Positions 1 to 11,718 of a DNA stretch of 64,000 nt are shown in pieces. Within the stretch, counting starts at the first letter, position 1. Every line of letters begins with the position of its first letter. Below the pieces are notes generated by a model, which saw only the letters and a list, made by a program, of their open reading frames with translations, ran no database searches and was not told the origin of the DNA. The DNA is from Eucalyptus grandis (taxonomy: Eukaryota > Streptophyta > Magnoliopsida > Myrtales > Myrtaceae), in contig NC_052619.1 in assembly GCF_016545825.1 (NCBI RefSeq), forward strand, positions 41,135,682 to 41,199,681, in the 5' to 3' direction. A program made the position numbers and the translations under genes.

Positions 1-184
1 TAAATATGCGCACGCTCTTCAGTTTCAAAAGAAAGACTTTCACTAGCTTCTCAATAAATGAAGAGGGGCCCTTTCTTGTTGGCCACACCTTGTAGCCGAA
101 AGTGAAGTGCAAAATTCTTGGCAAAGAATTTTTTTTTCATCTTGGAAAAGTTGCGATGGTGGACCAAAGGAAAATAAATAAGGG

Positions 185-492
185 TTAATATTCTAAAAAT
201 CCCAAATTAATATACCTCTAATAAATTTACCAAAAACTAATTTTTTGACCACAAAAAACTTTAAACTAGTACACATTTGACAAATTTATCACAAATATAT
301 TAGTTTGGGATTTTTGGCGGTCAAATAAATTAATTTGTGGTAAATTTATCACAAGTGTACCGGTTTAAAGTTTTTATAATCAGTTGGGGTAATTTTGTCA
401 TGGGTGTAATAGTTTAGGGTTTCATGGTTAAAAAATTAGTTTTAAATAAATTTGTTACAGGTATACCAGTTTGGGGTTTTTCAGAATATTAA
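185..492. mobile_element. Foldback MITE with ~65-bp inverted ends
   Basis: The first ~65 bases, beginning TTAATATTCTAAAAATCCC, recur inverted with a few mismatches at the end, which finishes GGGTTTTTCAGAATATTAA. The unit is about 308 bp, AT-rich and has no coding capacity. Both ends carry TTAA, which may be the TSD (TTA or TTAA) or part of the inverted repeat. The superfamily cannot be settled from one copy. Confidence 0.7.
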
Positions 493-2261
493 TTCAATAA
501 ATAATTGAAGAGAGGAAGGGCCCTATGTAAGAACGGCTATAGTCTTCCTCCCCTCATTAATGCATGCACATCCATGCATGCCATGAAAAATGGAGGGCGC
601 CGTCGTTGCTACTGAGATTTGTTTTGCAAGCGCCATTGTTGCCATTTATTGAGTCCATTTTTCTGTCTTGTTTCTTCTATAAAAGAAGAGCGCATTTGAA
701 GACAAGAAGTGCGCCAAGTTCCATTCGGTGTTCAAGAGAAGAGGGAGTTCTTCTCATGAGAGTTTTTCTCATTGTAATTATACATAAGTGATTTAGCCAG
801 ATAAATTCTTGCGAGTAGAGTTAGTATAATTCCTCGAGTGAGAATTCACTAGGAATTGTGAAAGGCTAAACACTGTTTGAGTTATTGGGTGTAATAGAGG
901 GCTGGGAAATACTGAGTGAGTGTTTGGGTGCTTGAGTGATTGTAATCTCTAGTGTATTGCTTGGTTTTTATCGAACCACTAAATCCGATGTCCAATTCCC
1001 TTTCCTTCTTCCTGACTAATTTTATCCGATTCGCTTGTCTATATTTACAACATATGCAAAATGTGACCATATTTCAATTTTAGAAAAAAAATAGAGCATA
1101 CACTATCCATATAAATGCGACTTTTGATAAATGACCTTTTTCTATCATATTTTGACGACTAACAACAGAATGAATAGTCATAGATTACAATCCTTTAAAC
1201 ATGCATTGATAAACATTTAAGAAATTTCTTTTACGTGATATATGTTATACGACTCTTTCAAAAGGCTCATTTACTGAATTCATATGCATTAATCTTTAGT
1301 AATATCATCATAAAATTAACAATTTCAATTCATAGCGTGGAGTTGCAAAAGTATAGAAAGGATGGGAACCGTAAGAGTTAATAAAAAAATCAAGACAAAT
1401 GTACAACATTTGTTTGGCTTTTGTTAGCCAAGTGCATTCCTGATTCCACAATTTGGAACTTGCTACAAGCTATAATTTGAATCGGAGAAGGTAGTAGACG
1501 TTGATGTAAAGAGATATGCGTGTCCATTTATAATCTATCAATGATAACTATGATAGAACGAGTTGCCAAATTATTCAAAACAAATAAATAGATGTGATTG
1601 TATTGTCTAGATAATGCCGAAAGCAAATAGAGTTGCAATTCAAGTATAATTATAGAACAGAAAAATTACTAGTGAAATGGACGAAGAAAAGGACACCGTG
1701 ATTTCATCTGAATGTTGGTACCTATTCCATCAGATGAGTGTCTCACCAATAAATTCGCTATATAGAGTTTACACTCGTTCAAATTGATCCAATGTTTCTC
1801 AGCCTAGATTATGCCCAAAACAAATGCTATCTACCAGAAAAGAAGAACTCGCCCAGTAAACTCATGGAGAAGAACCCTAACTCTCATCTTTTCTCTCTAG
1901 TGTATAATCCATCTCTTATATGCATCATATTTGTATGCAAAATAGACAATTATTTTTTAGGGAATATACTAAAACTATGAAAAAAAACTTAAACTGGAAA
2001 TTTATTTGGAGGCTTCTATTACTGGCACAAACTCAAGAAATGTTTTAATAACTTGATTGAAATTCAGATTGTTATTTCTCTCTTTGCGCTACCTGTTTGC
2101 AATTGTACCGTACATTCGACCTGCCGTAGCAGTGCCCCTCAATCATAGGAAAAGCAAAAAGAAACTCTGAAAAGTAATGCATATCTCATAAGCACTTGTG
2201 AGCATTCATTTGCCCTTTGCATCTTTTAGTTTTCTGTACTAATTAAAAACATTTTTGTTGT
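493..2261. other. Gene-free stretch, possible LTR remnant
   Basis: No ORF here looks like a protein-coding gene. Bases ~500-1010 look LTR-like: a TATA-type box (TATAAAAG near 671), a GA-rich downstream part and a GT-rich tail ending in short direct words. No matching second copy or target site duplication is in the window, so this is only a suspicion. From ~1010 to 2261 the sequence is AT-rich and I recognise nothing in it. Confidence 0.3.
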
Positions 2262-2277
2262 TGGAAATCTCAACCTT

Positions 2278-2994
2278 TTTTTTTTTTGGTTGTAAATATA
2301 TGAATATCATTAATCATATTAGGTATAAAAGCTTAGAGGAATCCCCTAACTTTCAAAGAGACTAATTATGGGAGAATATAGAGGAAGGAAACTTTCATAT
2401 AGTAGCTAATCAAACATTTGCTCAGGAAGCCCTACATTATTGGTAGGATGACACCCTACCTCTTACAACCTTTCGCATCCTAGCCAACAGAGAACGAGGC
2501 TCAATTAACTTGTTTTGAAACCGTTTTCGATTGTTCCATCCAGCAATAGATAGTAGCTAAGAAAAACAACTTGAGGAGTCTTGCCTCCAAGTTTTTATCC
2601 TTAGTGATGCCCTTGGTGGCCTCAATCATCCATTTGAAGTTCTAAGTTCCAAATTCTTGCAAAACGCCAAATTCCATTTTGTGCCAAAACATTACACCAT
2701 GCACTACTTGTCCAAGTGCAATAAAAGAATAAGTGATTTTCTGTCTTTTATATCGGTCATACAAAAGTTATACTTAATATCTATTGAAGACAACCACCGT
2801 GATATGGCTATTTTTATCAGTAGCATAACTCCACAAACGAGCCAGCTGATAAAATTATGCTTGCTAATACCGTTGGTCCAAATTAATTGTAGTAGTCTAT
2901 GGTCAGTCCCTCCTATCTAAATTCCTTGTATATCTCTTTGTTAGACATAATAGGTGTTAGAGCAAATCTTGAACCCAAGTACCTTTGCATATAA
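2278..2994 (-). mobile_element. 5'-truncated L1-type LINE with TSD
   Basis: A 717-bp insertion is flanked by the direct repeat TGGAAATCTCAACCTT at 2262-2277 and 2995-3010. Read on the minus strand it ends in a poly-A tract (T run from 2278). Its broken translation between ~2400 and 2900 resembles the C-terminal zinc-binding region that follows the reverse transcriptase in plant L1 LINEs, including a ...WNNRKRFQNK-type stretch. Stops and frameshifts are present, so it is dead. Poly-A, TSD and 5' truncation are the usual marks of target-primed reverse transcription. Confidence 0.85.
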
Positions 2995-3074
2995 TGGAAA
3001 TCTCAACCTTCGTATACTCATTTTGGGAGATTTCAACGTTTCCCCTTTTTCATGTGATCAAAATCTTGCTAGAT

Positions 3075-6000
3075 TGTAACGACCCGAACCTCGAGCGCAT
3101 GCACATCCCGCCATGGTCGATGAAAGTTTGCAACCTCCCAGGAATGGTTGCTGACCCAATCATTTTATTTCATAAACGGAAACGTAATAATAACCTCCAA
3201 ACAACACAGAGATAGGATAGCAAATATAGGATTATATTTACACTAAACATACATATTTTTACAAGAGTGTTTACACACATAAAAGTCTAGCATGACAAGG
3301 ATCTGTTTCAAAAAGGAGAGCTTCTAGGCTATCTATGCTCCGAACTCCTCGTCCATGGGAACAGGGTCCTAGGCGATCCCGTCAGACTTATCGATAACAA
3401 AAGCGTAAGTTGTCACCCAGTGTCCAAACTAGATGGAAGACCCATCGACTCCTGACAGAAACTAAACTAAGACCTAACTTTCACTTCCTTCGACTCCCCG
3501 TACTCCTCTTGAAAATCCTCCATCTAAGGACTTGAAATATTTTAGCCCACAACGGGGTGAGATTACATCTCAGCGAGTTAATCCCCTAAATCCCGAGTAG
3601 GAGAAGGGTACACTCTACATGCAACCTAGTCACGTTTCTCAACTTTTAAAATATCAACATTTTCCTGTATGTTAGTGTCAATCAAATCATACATAACAGT
3701 ATCGAGTTCACACATCATATGAATACCTTAACATGAGTATATGCAAAGACATAAATATCAATGTAAGCATACGGGCCATAGTTAATGCAATAAATAACAG
3801 TCTTCTGGCATAACCGGGCATCGTCTTGCATCGTCGAGCATGGCAATGTCTATACTCAGACGGCATTCCGATTAGGAGTATCGGTCCGGCATCCACTACG
3901 ACCGGCATCCGTTGACTTGGGGCATTCCCGAAGGAGCATCGTCCGGCCCCAAAGGCTTGTGACGGATTCTCAAGTAGCATATGTAATTTTGTTCCATTTC
4001 ATCATCCAACAATTAGTTGTGTATATCAGCCATATCACCAAATAAGCAAATTTCCAACAAATATGTCATCAAAACCAATCACACGTTACTAGCTATTTTA
4101 ACCGGTAAAACTACCTATTTGCGCACTTCAGAATTTAGCACCAGAAATCAACTTAGATGAATTCGAAAAATTCTCAAACTTGGACATGTGACAAAGAACA
4201 TGTAAAAAAATAATTTTCATAAAGACACTGAGGCCCAGATCCCTCTGGATTCGGCCTAGTAATTCCCTCAACCCAGCACCAAAACCGGTTCCTTTTCCAG
4301 CGAGTCTGTTTTCCGAAATCAGCTTAAATCGGGGTCCGAAATAGGTCCGTTTAATTTGAAATTTGAGTATGTTAAATTAGAAGATATAATGAATAACTTT
4401 TGTGAAGAAACCATATGAAAATTCGAACCCTAAGGATCCGCAAAGACCCGTAAAATCCTTACAGGTCAGGATTTACAGTGCAGTCCGACTTTCTATTTAT
4501 AGCTAACGGAGCTAAAATCGTATTCTTTTTAATTCCTAAAAATCCTGAGAAAATTATATGTTATAATTAAAGGTGTCTAAAACATTTCCTTAGAATAAAT
4601 TCACTTCAAAATCGCAACACATCTCTGTCTACAAAAATAACAAACTGCACACGTCTAGCAATCAATTATGGAGCACAGTTTCTGTTCTTAGCCAAATTGT
4701 CTTCTACAGTGTTGATCTTGTTATGTAAACGAAAACTAAGCCATTCTATGGCTAATATAACCTTTCTAAACTAACACTAAACTATATTTAATCTCATCTA
4801 AACCTTTCTTAGCTAATTTCAACTCCTCAATAGAGGTACATAGCCCCTATTCTAGTTTTAGGAAAACAACTCACCAACGCTAAAACCACGCATTTCTTGT
4901 GCCGGTGATGAGGTCTCCACTCCAAGAGGTGCTGGGATACCTCAAGATGGCTCTTCTCAGGTCGGCGAGGCTCTCGGCCTACTGCTGAGAAGCCGATTCC
5001 TCAGCTGAGTCGGACCGAGCAGGAACAGCGGGGTTTCTTGGAGGCGAGGCGGCGAGTGTTTTGCTCGAACGGGGGGTTGCACCGGCGAGGGAGGAGTCCT
5101 AACAGCGAGACAGCAGCAACAGCGAATTGGGGGCTGCCTCCGGTGAGGATGGTGAGCTGAAACCGTAGAAGGATGGGTTGTTGGTTGGCGGGGACAATTG
5201 TGGAAGGAGCTGTTCAGTTTTGGTACAAAAGCAGGAGTTATGCAATTTTGGAGGACTCAGAGCTTGTTGGTGACAATGGTTCGTCCTCAAATAAAGGCCA
5301 CAACCAAGAAAAACGAAGCATGGAGGTAGTTGGGTCGAAGCTTCTATGGGTCTAGAAAATTTGTAACGTCAAGACCACGCCTTCCTCTGTTTTCTTGTTG
5401 TTGGTTTGTCGTCTAAGGGGAAATAGGGAGGCCGAATATCCTAGTGTAAAGAAGAAGAAGACAAGGCTTTTTGTGGCTGTGAAAAGGGAAAGGAAAGAAA
5501 AGAAAGGAAAGAAAAAGAAAGGAGTGTCGCACGGTGTCTAGGGAAAGAAGATGCACGGATGGGGGGTGAGAGGAAAAGAAAAACAGTTCATGGAGGGCCC
5601 CTCTCTCTCTCAAATTTCCAAGTCTTGAGGTACTTTTTCCATGGAAATTTTAAACCACATCACTTTCAAGTGGCCCACACACTTTACGCATCCTTATCTT
5701 GCCCAAATGAGATGCAAATGGTGGTGGAATCTCTCGTAATGTGCAGGCATCCGAATTTGCAGCTAATTCCCATAACTTTTCCATTTCCATTTTATCATTT
5801 TCACCATCTTGGTTAATAAGGACAATTCCCCATTTAAGTCCTTATAATTCATTCTCTAAATGTTCCACCTTAAAGGCCCAAAAACCTATTTAAAATATAG
5901 CTTTTCCGTTATTCTTTTAATTTGCCGCTCTTACATTTTTCACAAACAATTCCCATCATCAATAAATTTTGAAAAGATGCAACAATATCCAAGGATTAAT

Positions 6001-6483
6001 TGTGACACATGAAAGTTCTTTTTAGGAATTTTCGGTGCAATGGACTCGTGGTCGATTATTTTCGAGCCACTATGTACATCTTCGACTCATTGGCGACTTT
6101 CGGTTGTCGTGAAAAATCTCGAGATTTCAATTACGGATACAGAGTACCAAAACGACAGAAAAATCGATTTAGTACCGATCGACGAGAATTTTGTAATTTG
6201 GTGGAATCACCCATACCTAATTATATATCTCAATCGAATCGACCTATTTCCGGTCTTCTATAGATTTTTGACTGTGTCGCAATGACCTTTGCAGACTAAC
6301 ATGGTCGAGTAGTCGATTCCTGATCGAATTCTCAAGCCTGTTGCATTAAAATCCCTTATTGACTTCCCCAACTAGTCTAGTTATATCATGAGTGATCGAA
6401 CTGTAGAGATAAGCACTATAGACACATCGATGAACAGTCTGATTTATTCCATTGAAAACAGAATGGAAAATCAGACTGTCACA
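3075..6483. mobile_element. Solo LTR, 3.4 kb, TSD TAGAT
   Basis: The unit starts TGTAACGACCCGAACCTCGAG and ends CTGTCACA, a TG...CA structure. It is flanked by the perfect 5-bp direct repeat TAGAT at 3070-3074 and 6484-6488. A diverged relative lies at 18707-21879, with matching ends and matching internal blocks (for example the 'ACGGGGTGAGAT' stretch). No gag, pol, primer binding site or second LTR is present, so a solo LTR left by LTR-LTR recombination is the simplest reading. A large non-coding element cannot be fully excluded. The family is probably Ty3-like judging by LTR length; that is inference. Confidence 0.75.
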
Positions 6484-6488
6484 TAGAT

Positions 6489-6891
6489 ACCACACAATGC
6501 ATTCCCCATCAGCCTAACTTCTATTGTAAGCGCCCTCCCCCAACACCCCCCTCCGAGCGGCGCCAAACAAAAGTAAAAAATCGAAAGATTAATTCCTAAA
6601 AATTCTCCAAATTTATCCCAAAAAATATATTTTTTGACTAGTTCCCCAAAATATTCAAAAATAATTATGCTCTATCCATGACATATGATGGATTGTTGTT
6701 TTCAATTAGCCAATCCAAATCCAATTTTGTAGATTCGATGTTGCATCATTTGATTTTGAACTATAGTCACAAATGGCGAGGTCCAAACACCCCAAATTGC
6801 CAAAATGTGGCATGGGTGGACATATAAATGTTAAAACTTCCAAAATATACACTTTAAAGCTACTTTTTTTTTTTTTTTTTTTGAAAATTAG
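6489..6891. other. AT-rich spacer with poly-T
   Basis: There are no genes. The stretch carries C-rich words near 6530-6560 and a 19-base T run near 6864-6882 just before the foldback element. Confidence 0.5.
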
Positions 6892-7567
6892 ACACTTAAG
6901 TGTCAACTTCGGCAAGACTTACCGAAATTAAACTTGGTGTGATTTTATTAATAAACAAGTCTATATGGCTTGCTGGAATATCCACTCAGCAATCCTTATC
7001 CCAAAACGATGTTGGTTTGTCCTCAAATATAATTTTCAATATAAATATTAATTAAATTAAATTTTAAAAAATAGTTTTTTTTTTAATTAAAAGGAGCAAA
7101 TCAGCGAGGCTTCCACAGTCCTTGTGGCTGTCGCCTTATCATCACTGAAAAGGGCTGATGATGGTTGGGTGAGGGTTAGCTTGGGTTGTCGGGCCTTAAC
7201 AAGTGACTAGCAACGTGCCCGAGCCAGCGGCAACCTTTGGCCCTATTTGGGTGAGGGCCAGTGACCCCTACCTAATGTAGGGAGGGCCATGACCCTCACC
7301 CCATCGCTGAAATTGTTGGCCCATTTTGATGATGTGACGGTGGTGGAGAGGGCTGTGGAGGCTCTCGCTGATTTGCTCCTTTTTTGTAATTTAGTTTTTT
7401 GATTTAATTATTAATTTTTATATTAAAAATCAAATTTTGACCAAAACGACATCATTTTGGGCTTATCTAGCCATGCTAGCACCATGTGGATAAATTTCCT
7501 TTATTCTCATCGGAAAAAACCATGTTAACTATTTGGTCGGAAATTCTCGCCGTTGACACTTAAGTGT
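6892..7567. mobile_element. Foldback element with long inverted arms
   Basis: Both ends carry ACACTTAAGTGTCAAC in inverted orientation. The inversion continues far inside: AGGAGCAAATCAGCGAG near 7092-7110 pairs with its reverse complement near 7363-7382, and AT-rich arms lie outside them. The arms are roughly 200 bp each around a GC-rich core (~7130-7340). There is no coding capacity. No clear TSD was seen, partly because the end motif is repeated again at ~7597-7608. A Mutator-like or foldback MITE is likely. Confidence 0.65.
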
Positions 7568-8898
7568 TCTTCTCTTCTCCAATTTTGACACTTAAGTGTA
7601 CTTGTTGGAAGTTTCGGCACTTATGTATTCATACGTGTCAAGTTTTGGCACTTGGGATATACTTCTTCTCACAGATGGCCCACCAATCTTCTTCTCCCCT
7701 TTCAATAAAAAAAAATGATTAGAATGAAGATCAGTCAAGGAGGGCTTCACTGATGAATGAAAAGCAAAATGTTCTTCCAATTTTTCCCTTCTTTCTTTGT
7801 GCTATTGTATGTGTTAAGTGGTGTCGTTAGACATGAACTTTATGACATGACAAAAAGGAAGGAGAAAATGAAAAGCAAAATATTCTTCCAATTTTTCACT
7901 TTCAAAATCTCTGAAGAAGTTATGAGAACATTTTTAGAACCTCTAAATATGGAAATTTTAAGGAATAATAATGTACTGTGATTAGACCTGTTAAAATAAG
8001 TCATAAATCAATTTCTTAACACTTATATGATGAACCGATTTGTTATATACGTGGGTTTAGAATGGTAAAATCCAATGTGAATCTTATATAGATTCAAAGT
8101 TTACCCAAACCCATCCCACTTTTATGACTCTCTTTACCTTCAATGAGAAAATAATGGATTTTTTAGACTGTTCCAAGTTTAAAAAAATCTTGATGGGCCC
8201 GCAAGATGTGCCTAATTTTACCCTTAATAAAAACATCAATACGGCTTCTATTTCCCCCTTATTTTTATTTTTATTTTTATTAATGTTATAAGTTTCTTGT
8301 GTTAATTATTAGATAGTTATTGGAGTATATTTTTCCTTGGTTGCAGTTGGAATTGTTATTTTTACGTGATATTCTAATCTTAGTTCATGTCATTGCATTC
8401 CGTGGTCAGCATAATTCATTTTTTTCTATATCTTAGTTCCATTTAATTAAAATGTCAATTCCTCCATGTTATATGTTGTTGTGATTTGATATATTAACTA
8501 CCAAGTACTAACTTTCTTTTATTCTTCATTATGAATCAATACAAAAATTGAAAATTTTACATAATGTTGAAAGCCCTTTTAAATATTATGGTAGAAATAG
8601 TGATTTTATCCAAGTAACGTACACACATGAAGAACTTAAAGTGAGTTGACTAGATGGATATGGATTTTCATATGTTAAATTAAATATGGAAGTATTTTAG
8701 TATATATGGATTGGGTACATGTCGGGTCAAGTCTGGTAACTAAAGTTATACTGCATATAAATAGGTCAATTTAACTTGAACTATTTTCGACTCGACACAC
8801 CCATTTGCTGGCCCTAATTGTCATATCTCTTTTTTCATGACCCTTGTGTATTTATTTAGATGTACCTTCGTAGCTCGTAAAATAATTTTACACATGTT
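7568..8898. other. Gene-free AT-rich stretch
   Basis: I see no supported gene. An imperfect short direct duplication of about 34 bp, containing GAAAAGCAAAAT, occurs at ~7757-7790 and ~7868-7901. The rest is AT-rich low-information sequence. Confidence 0.5.
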
Positions 8899-8919
8899 GT
8901 GATATTTCTATATTTGGTT

Positions 8920-9108
8920 TTTTTTTTTTGATACCCAGGGAACCCCGTACAACTGGTAGCCAGCGGGTAAACCCTGGAGCAACGCTAGCGGAGAACCCAC
9001 CACCCCGACATCGCGCTTAAGATCCCGTGCGGCCAGCGGAATTCGACCCCCTCGACTTTCGTTAGTTTCATTGGAGAGCCTTATCCAACTGGGCCACCGC
9101 AGGCGGTG
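8920..9108 (-). mobile_element. tRNA-derived SINE with 21-bp TSD
   Basis: A 189-bp unit is flanked by a perfect 21-bp direct repeat at 8899-8919 and 9109-9129. On the minus strand it shows a Pol III A box (TGGCCCAGTTGG, 9085-9096), then about 37 bases later a B box (GGTCGAATTCC, 9038-9048), and ends in a poly-A tract (T run 8920-8929). These are the hallmarks of a tRNA-related SINE mobilised by LINE machinery. The crisp TSD suggests a fairly recent insertion. It is not a functional tRNA gene, because no cloverleaf or acceptor stem can be formed. Confidence 0.93.
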
Positions 9109-9424
9109 GTGATATTTCTATATTTGGTTAGCATGCCAATACTTCAAAAAAGTAATATGAATTTCATGAGCATTTATAAGCGTTTGCTCTTGCATCATCA
9201 TCACTCTCCGAGGAATGAGCATTTATCCAGACATCAAGTTGAACCGGACTTTCTTTCGGGCCTTCGTGCTAGATTGGTTTTTGCTATCTAAAAAAAAATC
9301 ATTAAGTCGTTATCATAATGAATCGGTAATTTAAGTAATTTTCCTAAGAGAAACTTGACTAACCTCAAGGAAGAAGTTGAGGTGGTGTCTTGAGTGATAT
9401 CTAGATATAGTCGGGATGAGTTAT

Positions 9425-9593
9425 TGTTAGAAATATTTAGGATATTCAGGATAGTGCCTTGATCGATTGCAATTAATATTGTAATATTATGTTGCTTAGA
9501 TAATTTTCTTGCAAAACTTATAGATAGACTAATGTACTCCTGAAGATAGATAGAGAATATTCCAAAATTCTCTTTTTTTACTTTATTCTTGTC
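9425..9593 (+). mobile_element. Degenerate 5' LTR of ancient copia element
   Basis: The sequence starts TGTTAGAAATATTTAGGATATT, a form typical of short plant copia LTRs, and is AT-rich throughout. It is followed at ~9594 by TTGATATCAATGCC, which fits a decayed initiator-tRNA-Met primer binding site (the usual form begins TGGTATCAGAGC). The gag remnant on the same strand begins about 500 bp downstream. No 3' partner was found. This LTR is the probable left end of the old element whose pieces continue at 10080, 18165 and 22.9-23.6 kb. Confidence 0.5.
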
Positions 9594-10079
9594 TTGATAT
9601 CAATGCCAATATTATATGATGAAGTGCTCATCGAATTTGTTTTATAACAATGTATGTCACATAGACATACAGGTCGTGTTTCTCTAGTCGTCATCACACC
9701 GGCCGCATAGGCTGCGCTGTTCCTATTTCTCCGCCACTCCGAAATCCACCACACCAGCCGAATAGAGCATTTCGATGCTTTTAGCTCGTTATTTTGAAAT
9801 AAACTCCACCACCAGGTTTACAGTCTCTCGCCAAGTTCACCTAGCCGAGCCCCGCCAACAACTGACCCTACACGCGCACTCACACATCGACGACATAACC
9901 AAAGCTGTAGCCTTGATTGTTAATGTCAATGCTTACGTCACTGTTGACGTCATCAAAGCCGCATGAGTTGTCACGTCACTCGGCCACATCATAGTTGAAT
10001 GTTGAATGTTGACCGTTTGCTATAAGTTAATTGATTGGTTCCTAAGTGCTTTGAATAGATAAAACGGACGTCCCAATAC

Positions 10080-10445
10080 CCAGTTAAATAGTTTTGAAAT
10101 GGATGAAATTATATTTTATGGGTTCAAGATGTGCCACATTTTCTGAGAGGACACAGACTTTGGTGTTAAGCCATTGCTATAATTCGTGCACCTAGTAAGA
10201 TTGTTAAAGAAACTAGAGAAAAATTTATGACACGTTTGGAGGAGTAGGATAGCAAGAATCATCATGTCTTAACATGGTTTCAAAACACTTCGATTCAATT
10301 TATTAGATTTCAATTTGGTTGCCTCAATACAGCAAAGAAAGCATAGGATTTGCTTGCCGGCTGATAATCTACCTCTAATTTTGCCCATTAAGATTGGTTG
10401 TTAATGAATATGCATCACATGCATCAGGGGACTGGTCAGTCTATT
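10080..10445 (+). pseudogene. Ancient copia gag, part 1 (interrupted)
   Basis: Plus-strand translation of ~10210-10440 gives a copia gag signature of the type 'VLTWFQNTSIQFIRFQFGC', followed by an 'NTAKKA*DLLAG' block in which a Trp codon has become TAG. The reading runs up to the TSD CTATT at 10441-10445 and resumes at 18165 beyond the inserted copia element. Many stops are present, so this is an old, dead copy. Confidence 0.6.
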
Positions 10446-10901
10446 TGATGGTTTTTATTAGTGATGGGCTTAAGGCCCATCTGCCCATGTTGGGCCTAAA
10501 AGCCCGGCCCACAAGAGTAGGGCCCATGGATGAAGGGGCACGATTAATTGTTTTTTGGAGGGACATATATAAGGGAGGAGAGAGAGGGAGAACGCACCTT
10601 TTGGCATTAATGTACGTATGTCTCCTCTCTTTCCAACGCTCTCTCTCTCAAATAGAAGAAACAAGTAAGCATAAGGCAACTTTTTCTTCCCTTCCAAGCG
10701 GCATCGTCATCGGATCGAACATGACCAAATTCTCTTCCTCTTATCGGCGTCGGTGTCTAATCTGTGGCCAACAAGGCACGCTCGAATCCGTGATGTGCTT
10801 TAGGATCGGTGATACGTGATTTTCCGGGCTTGTCTTCCGCATTCGTTTTAGGGGTTCGATTTAGTGTCGAATCCGCTTTTCGGGATCCGTTGATCCCAAC
10901 A
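10446..10901 (+). repeat. 5' LTR of copia element 1
   Basis: The 456-bp LTR runs from TGATGGTTTTTATTAG to GATCCCAACA. A TATA-type box (ACATATATAAGG, ~10563-10574) is followed by a CT-rich stretch, which fits a retrotransposon promoter. Most differences from the 3' LTR are base changes and small indels in the CT repeats. Confidence 0.93.
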
Positions 10902-10902
10902 T

Positions 10903-10916
10903 TGGTATCGAGTCCT
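10903..10916 (+). promoter_or_regulatory. Primer binding site (tRNA-Met type)
   Basis: TGGTATCGAGTCC lies directly after the 5' LTR. It resembles the initiator-Met PBS TGGTATCAGAGCC but lacks one A, a lesion or natural variant that could weaken priming. Confidence 0.75.
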
Positions 10917-11718
10917 AGTTCATGTTTTCCTAACCCTTTTTCATGTTTTTTGATTGATTTTTCGCAAAGAAATACGGCCAACACGGATCGGGGCGAGAAA
11001 TCCCGACACCCGAGCACTGTTCGTCTGTTTTTTCGAGTTTCTGTAAGTCGAAATCGATTTCTGAAAGTTTAGAGTGAAAGGGCTCGTTGAGACGAGTCTG
11101 GCGACATGTCGTGCGCCGCGGGAGATGCCACATGCGCCCACACGCGCGGCCGAAGCAGCTGCGCGTGGGCGCCACGCGCCGGTCGGCGAACTGGCACGTG
11201 TGCGACTCCGGCGGCGAACCGGCACGCGCCGGTCGGCGGATCGACGCGTGCTGACGTCAGCATGACGTCACCCAATGGTCGGTAATCGCTGGGATGACGT
11301 CAGCGCCGACGACGGTTGGCCGGGCGGTCACCGGCCGGCGACCCGACCCGACCCGACCCACGGGCGCCCGGCACGAGCGGCACGGCCGGCCGACGGCGTC
11401 TGCGTGACATCAGCCAGCGCACGCGTGCGGCACATGCGGTTGGTTCGTCCGACCCGCCCGACCGGCCCGACCGGTCCGACCGGCCCGACCGGTCCGACCG
11501 GTCCGACCGGTCCGACCGGTCCGACGACCGACGACCTGACCGTTGACCGACGACGGTTGACCGTTGACCGACGACCGTTGACCATTGAACGTTGACAAAA
11601 AAAAAAAAGAGAGGAAAAGAATGTGTTTCTTTTTCAATTAAGTCTATGTGGATTATTTGTGATCCCTTATTTGTTCTGCACTTGTTGCAGGGACGGTTCT
11701 GCATTTGTTGTAGGAAAA
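10917..11718 (+). other. GC-rich 5' leader with 9-bp minisatellite
   Basis: This untranslated leader is markedly more GC-rich than its surroundings. Bases ~11447-11526 are an array of 9-bp units of the form CCGACCGGT or CCGACCGGC, followed by repeated GTTGACC words (~11537-11595). Long ORFs in several frames here (Gly-Pro-Thr or Gly-Pro-Val repeats) are by-products of the 9-bp period, not genes. The block around 11080-11260 has a recognisable counterpart in the leader of copia element 3 (41220-41420). Confidence 0.75.

Noticed and set aside
3708..3980. 90-codon minus-strand ORF and GGCATC-type repeats that hinted at a CRISPR-like array
   Set aside because: Repeats are irregular with no spacer structure; the sequence is inside a solo LTR of a plant genome.
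8920..9108. Possible tRNA gene (A and B boxes)
   Set aside because: No cloverleaf or acceptor stem can be formed; poly-A and the TSD show that it is a SINE.
10394..10819. 141-codon ORF at the 5' edge of copia element 1
   Set aside because: It spans the TSD and LTR; the LTR copy at 17647-18021 gives a similar reading only because the LTRs are alike.
11275..11704. Several overlapping ORFs with Gly-Pro-Thr, Gly-Pro-Val or Arg-Ser-Asp repeats
   Set aside because: They are readings of the 9-bp GC-rich minisatellite in the copia leader; all frames on both strands stay open because of the repeat period.
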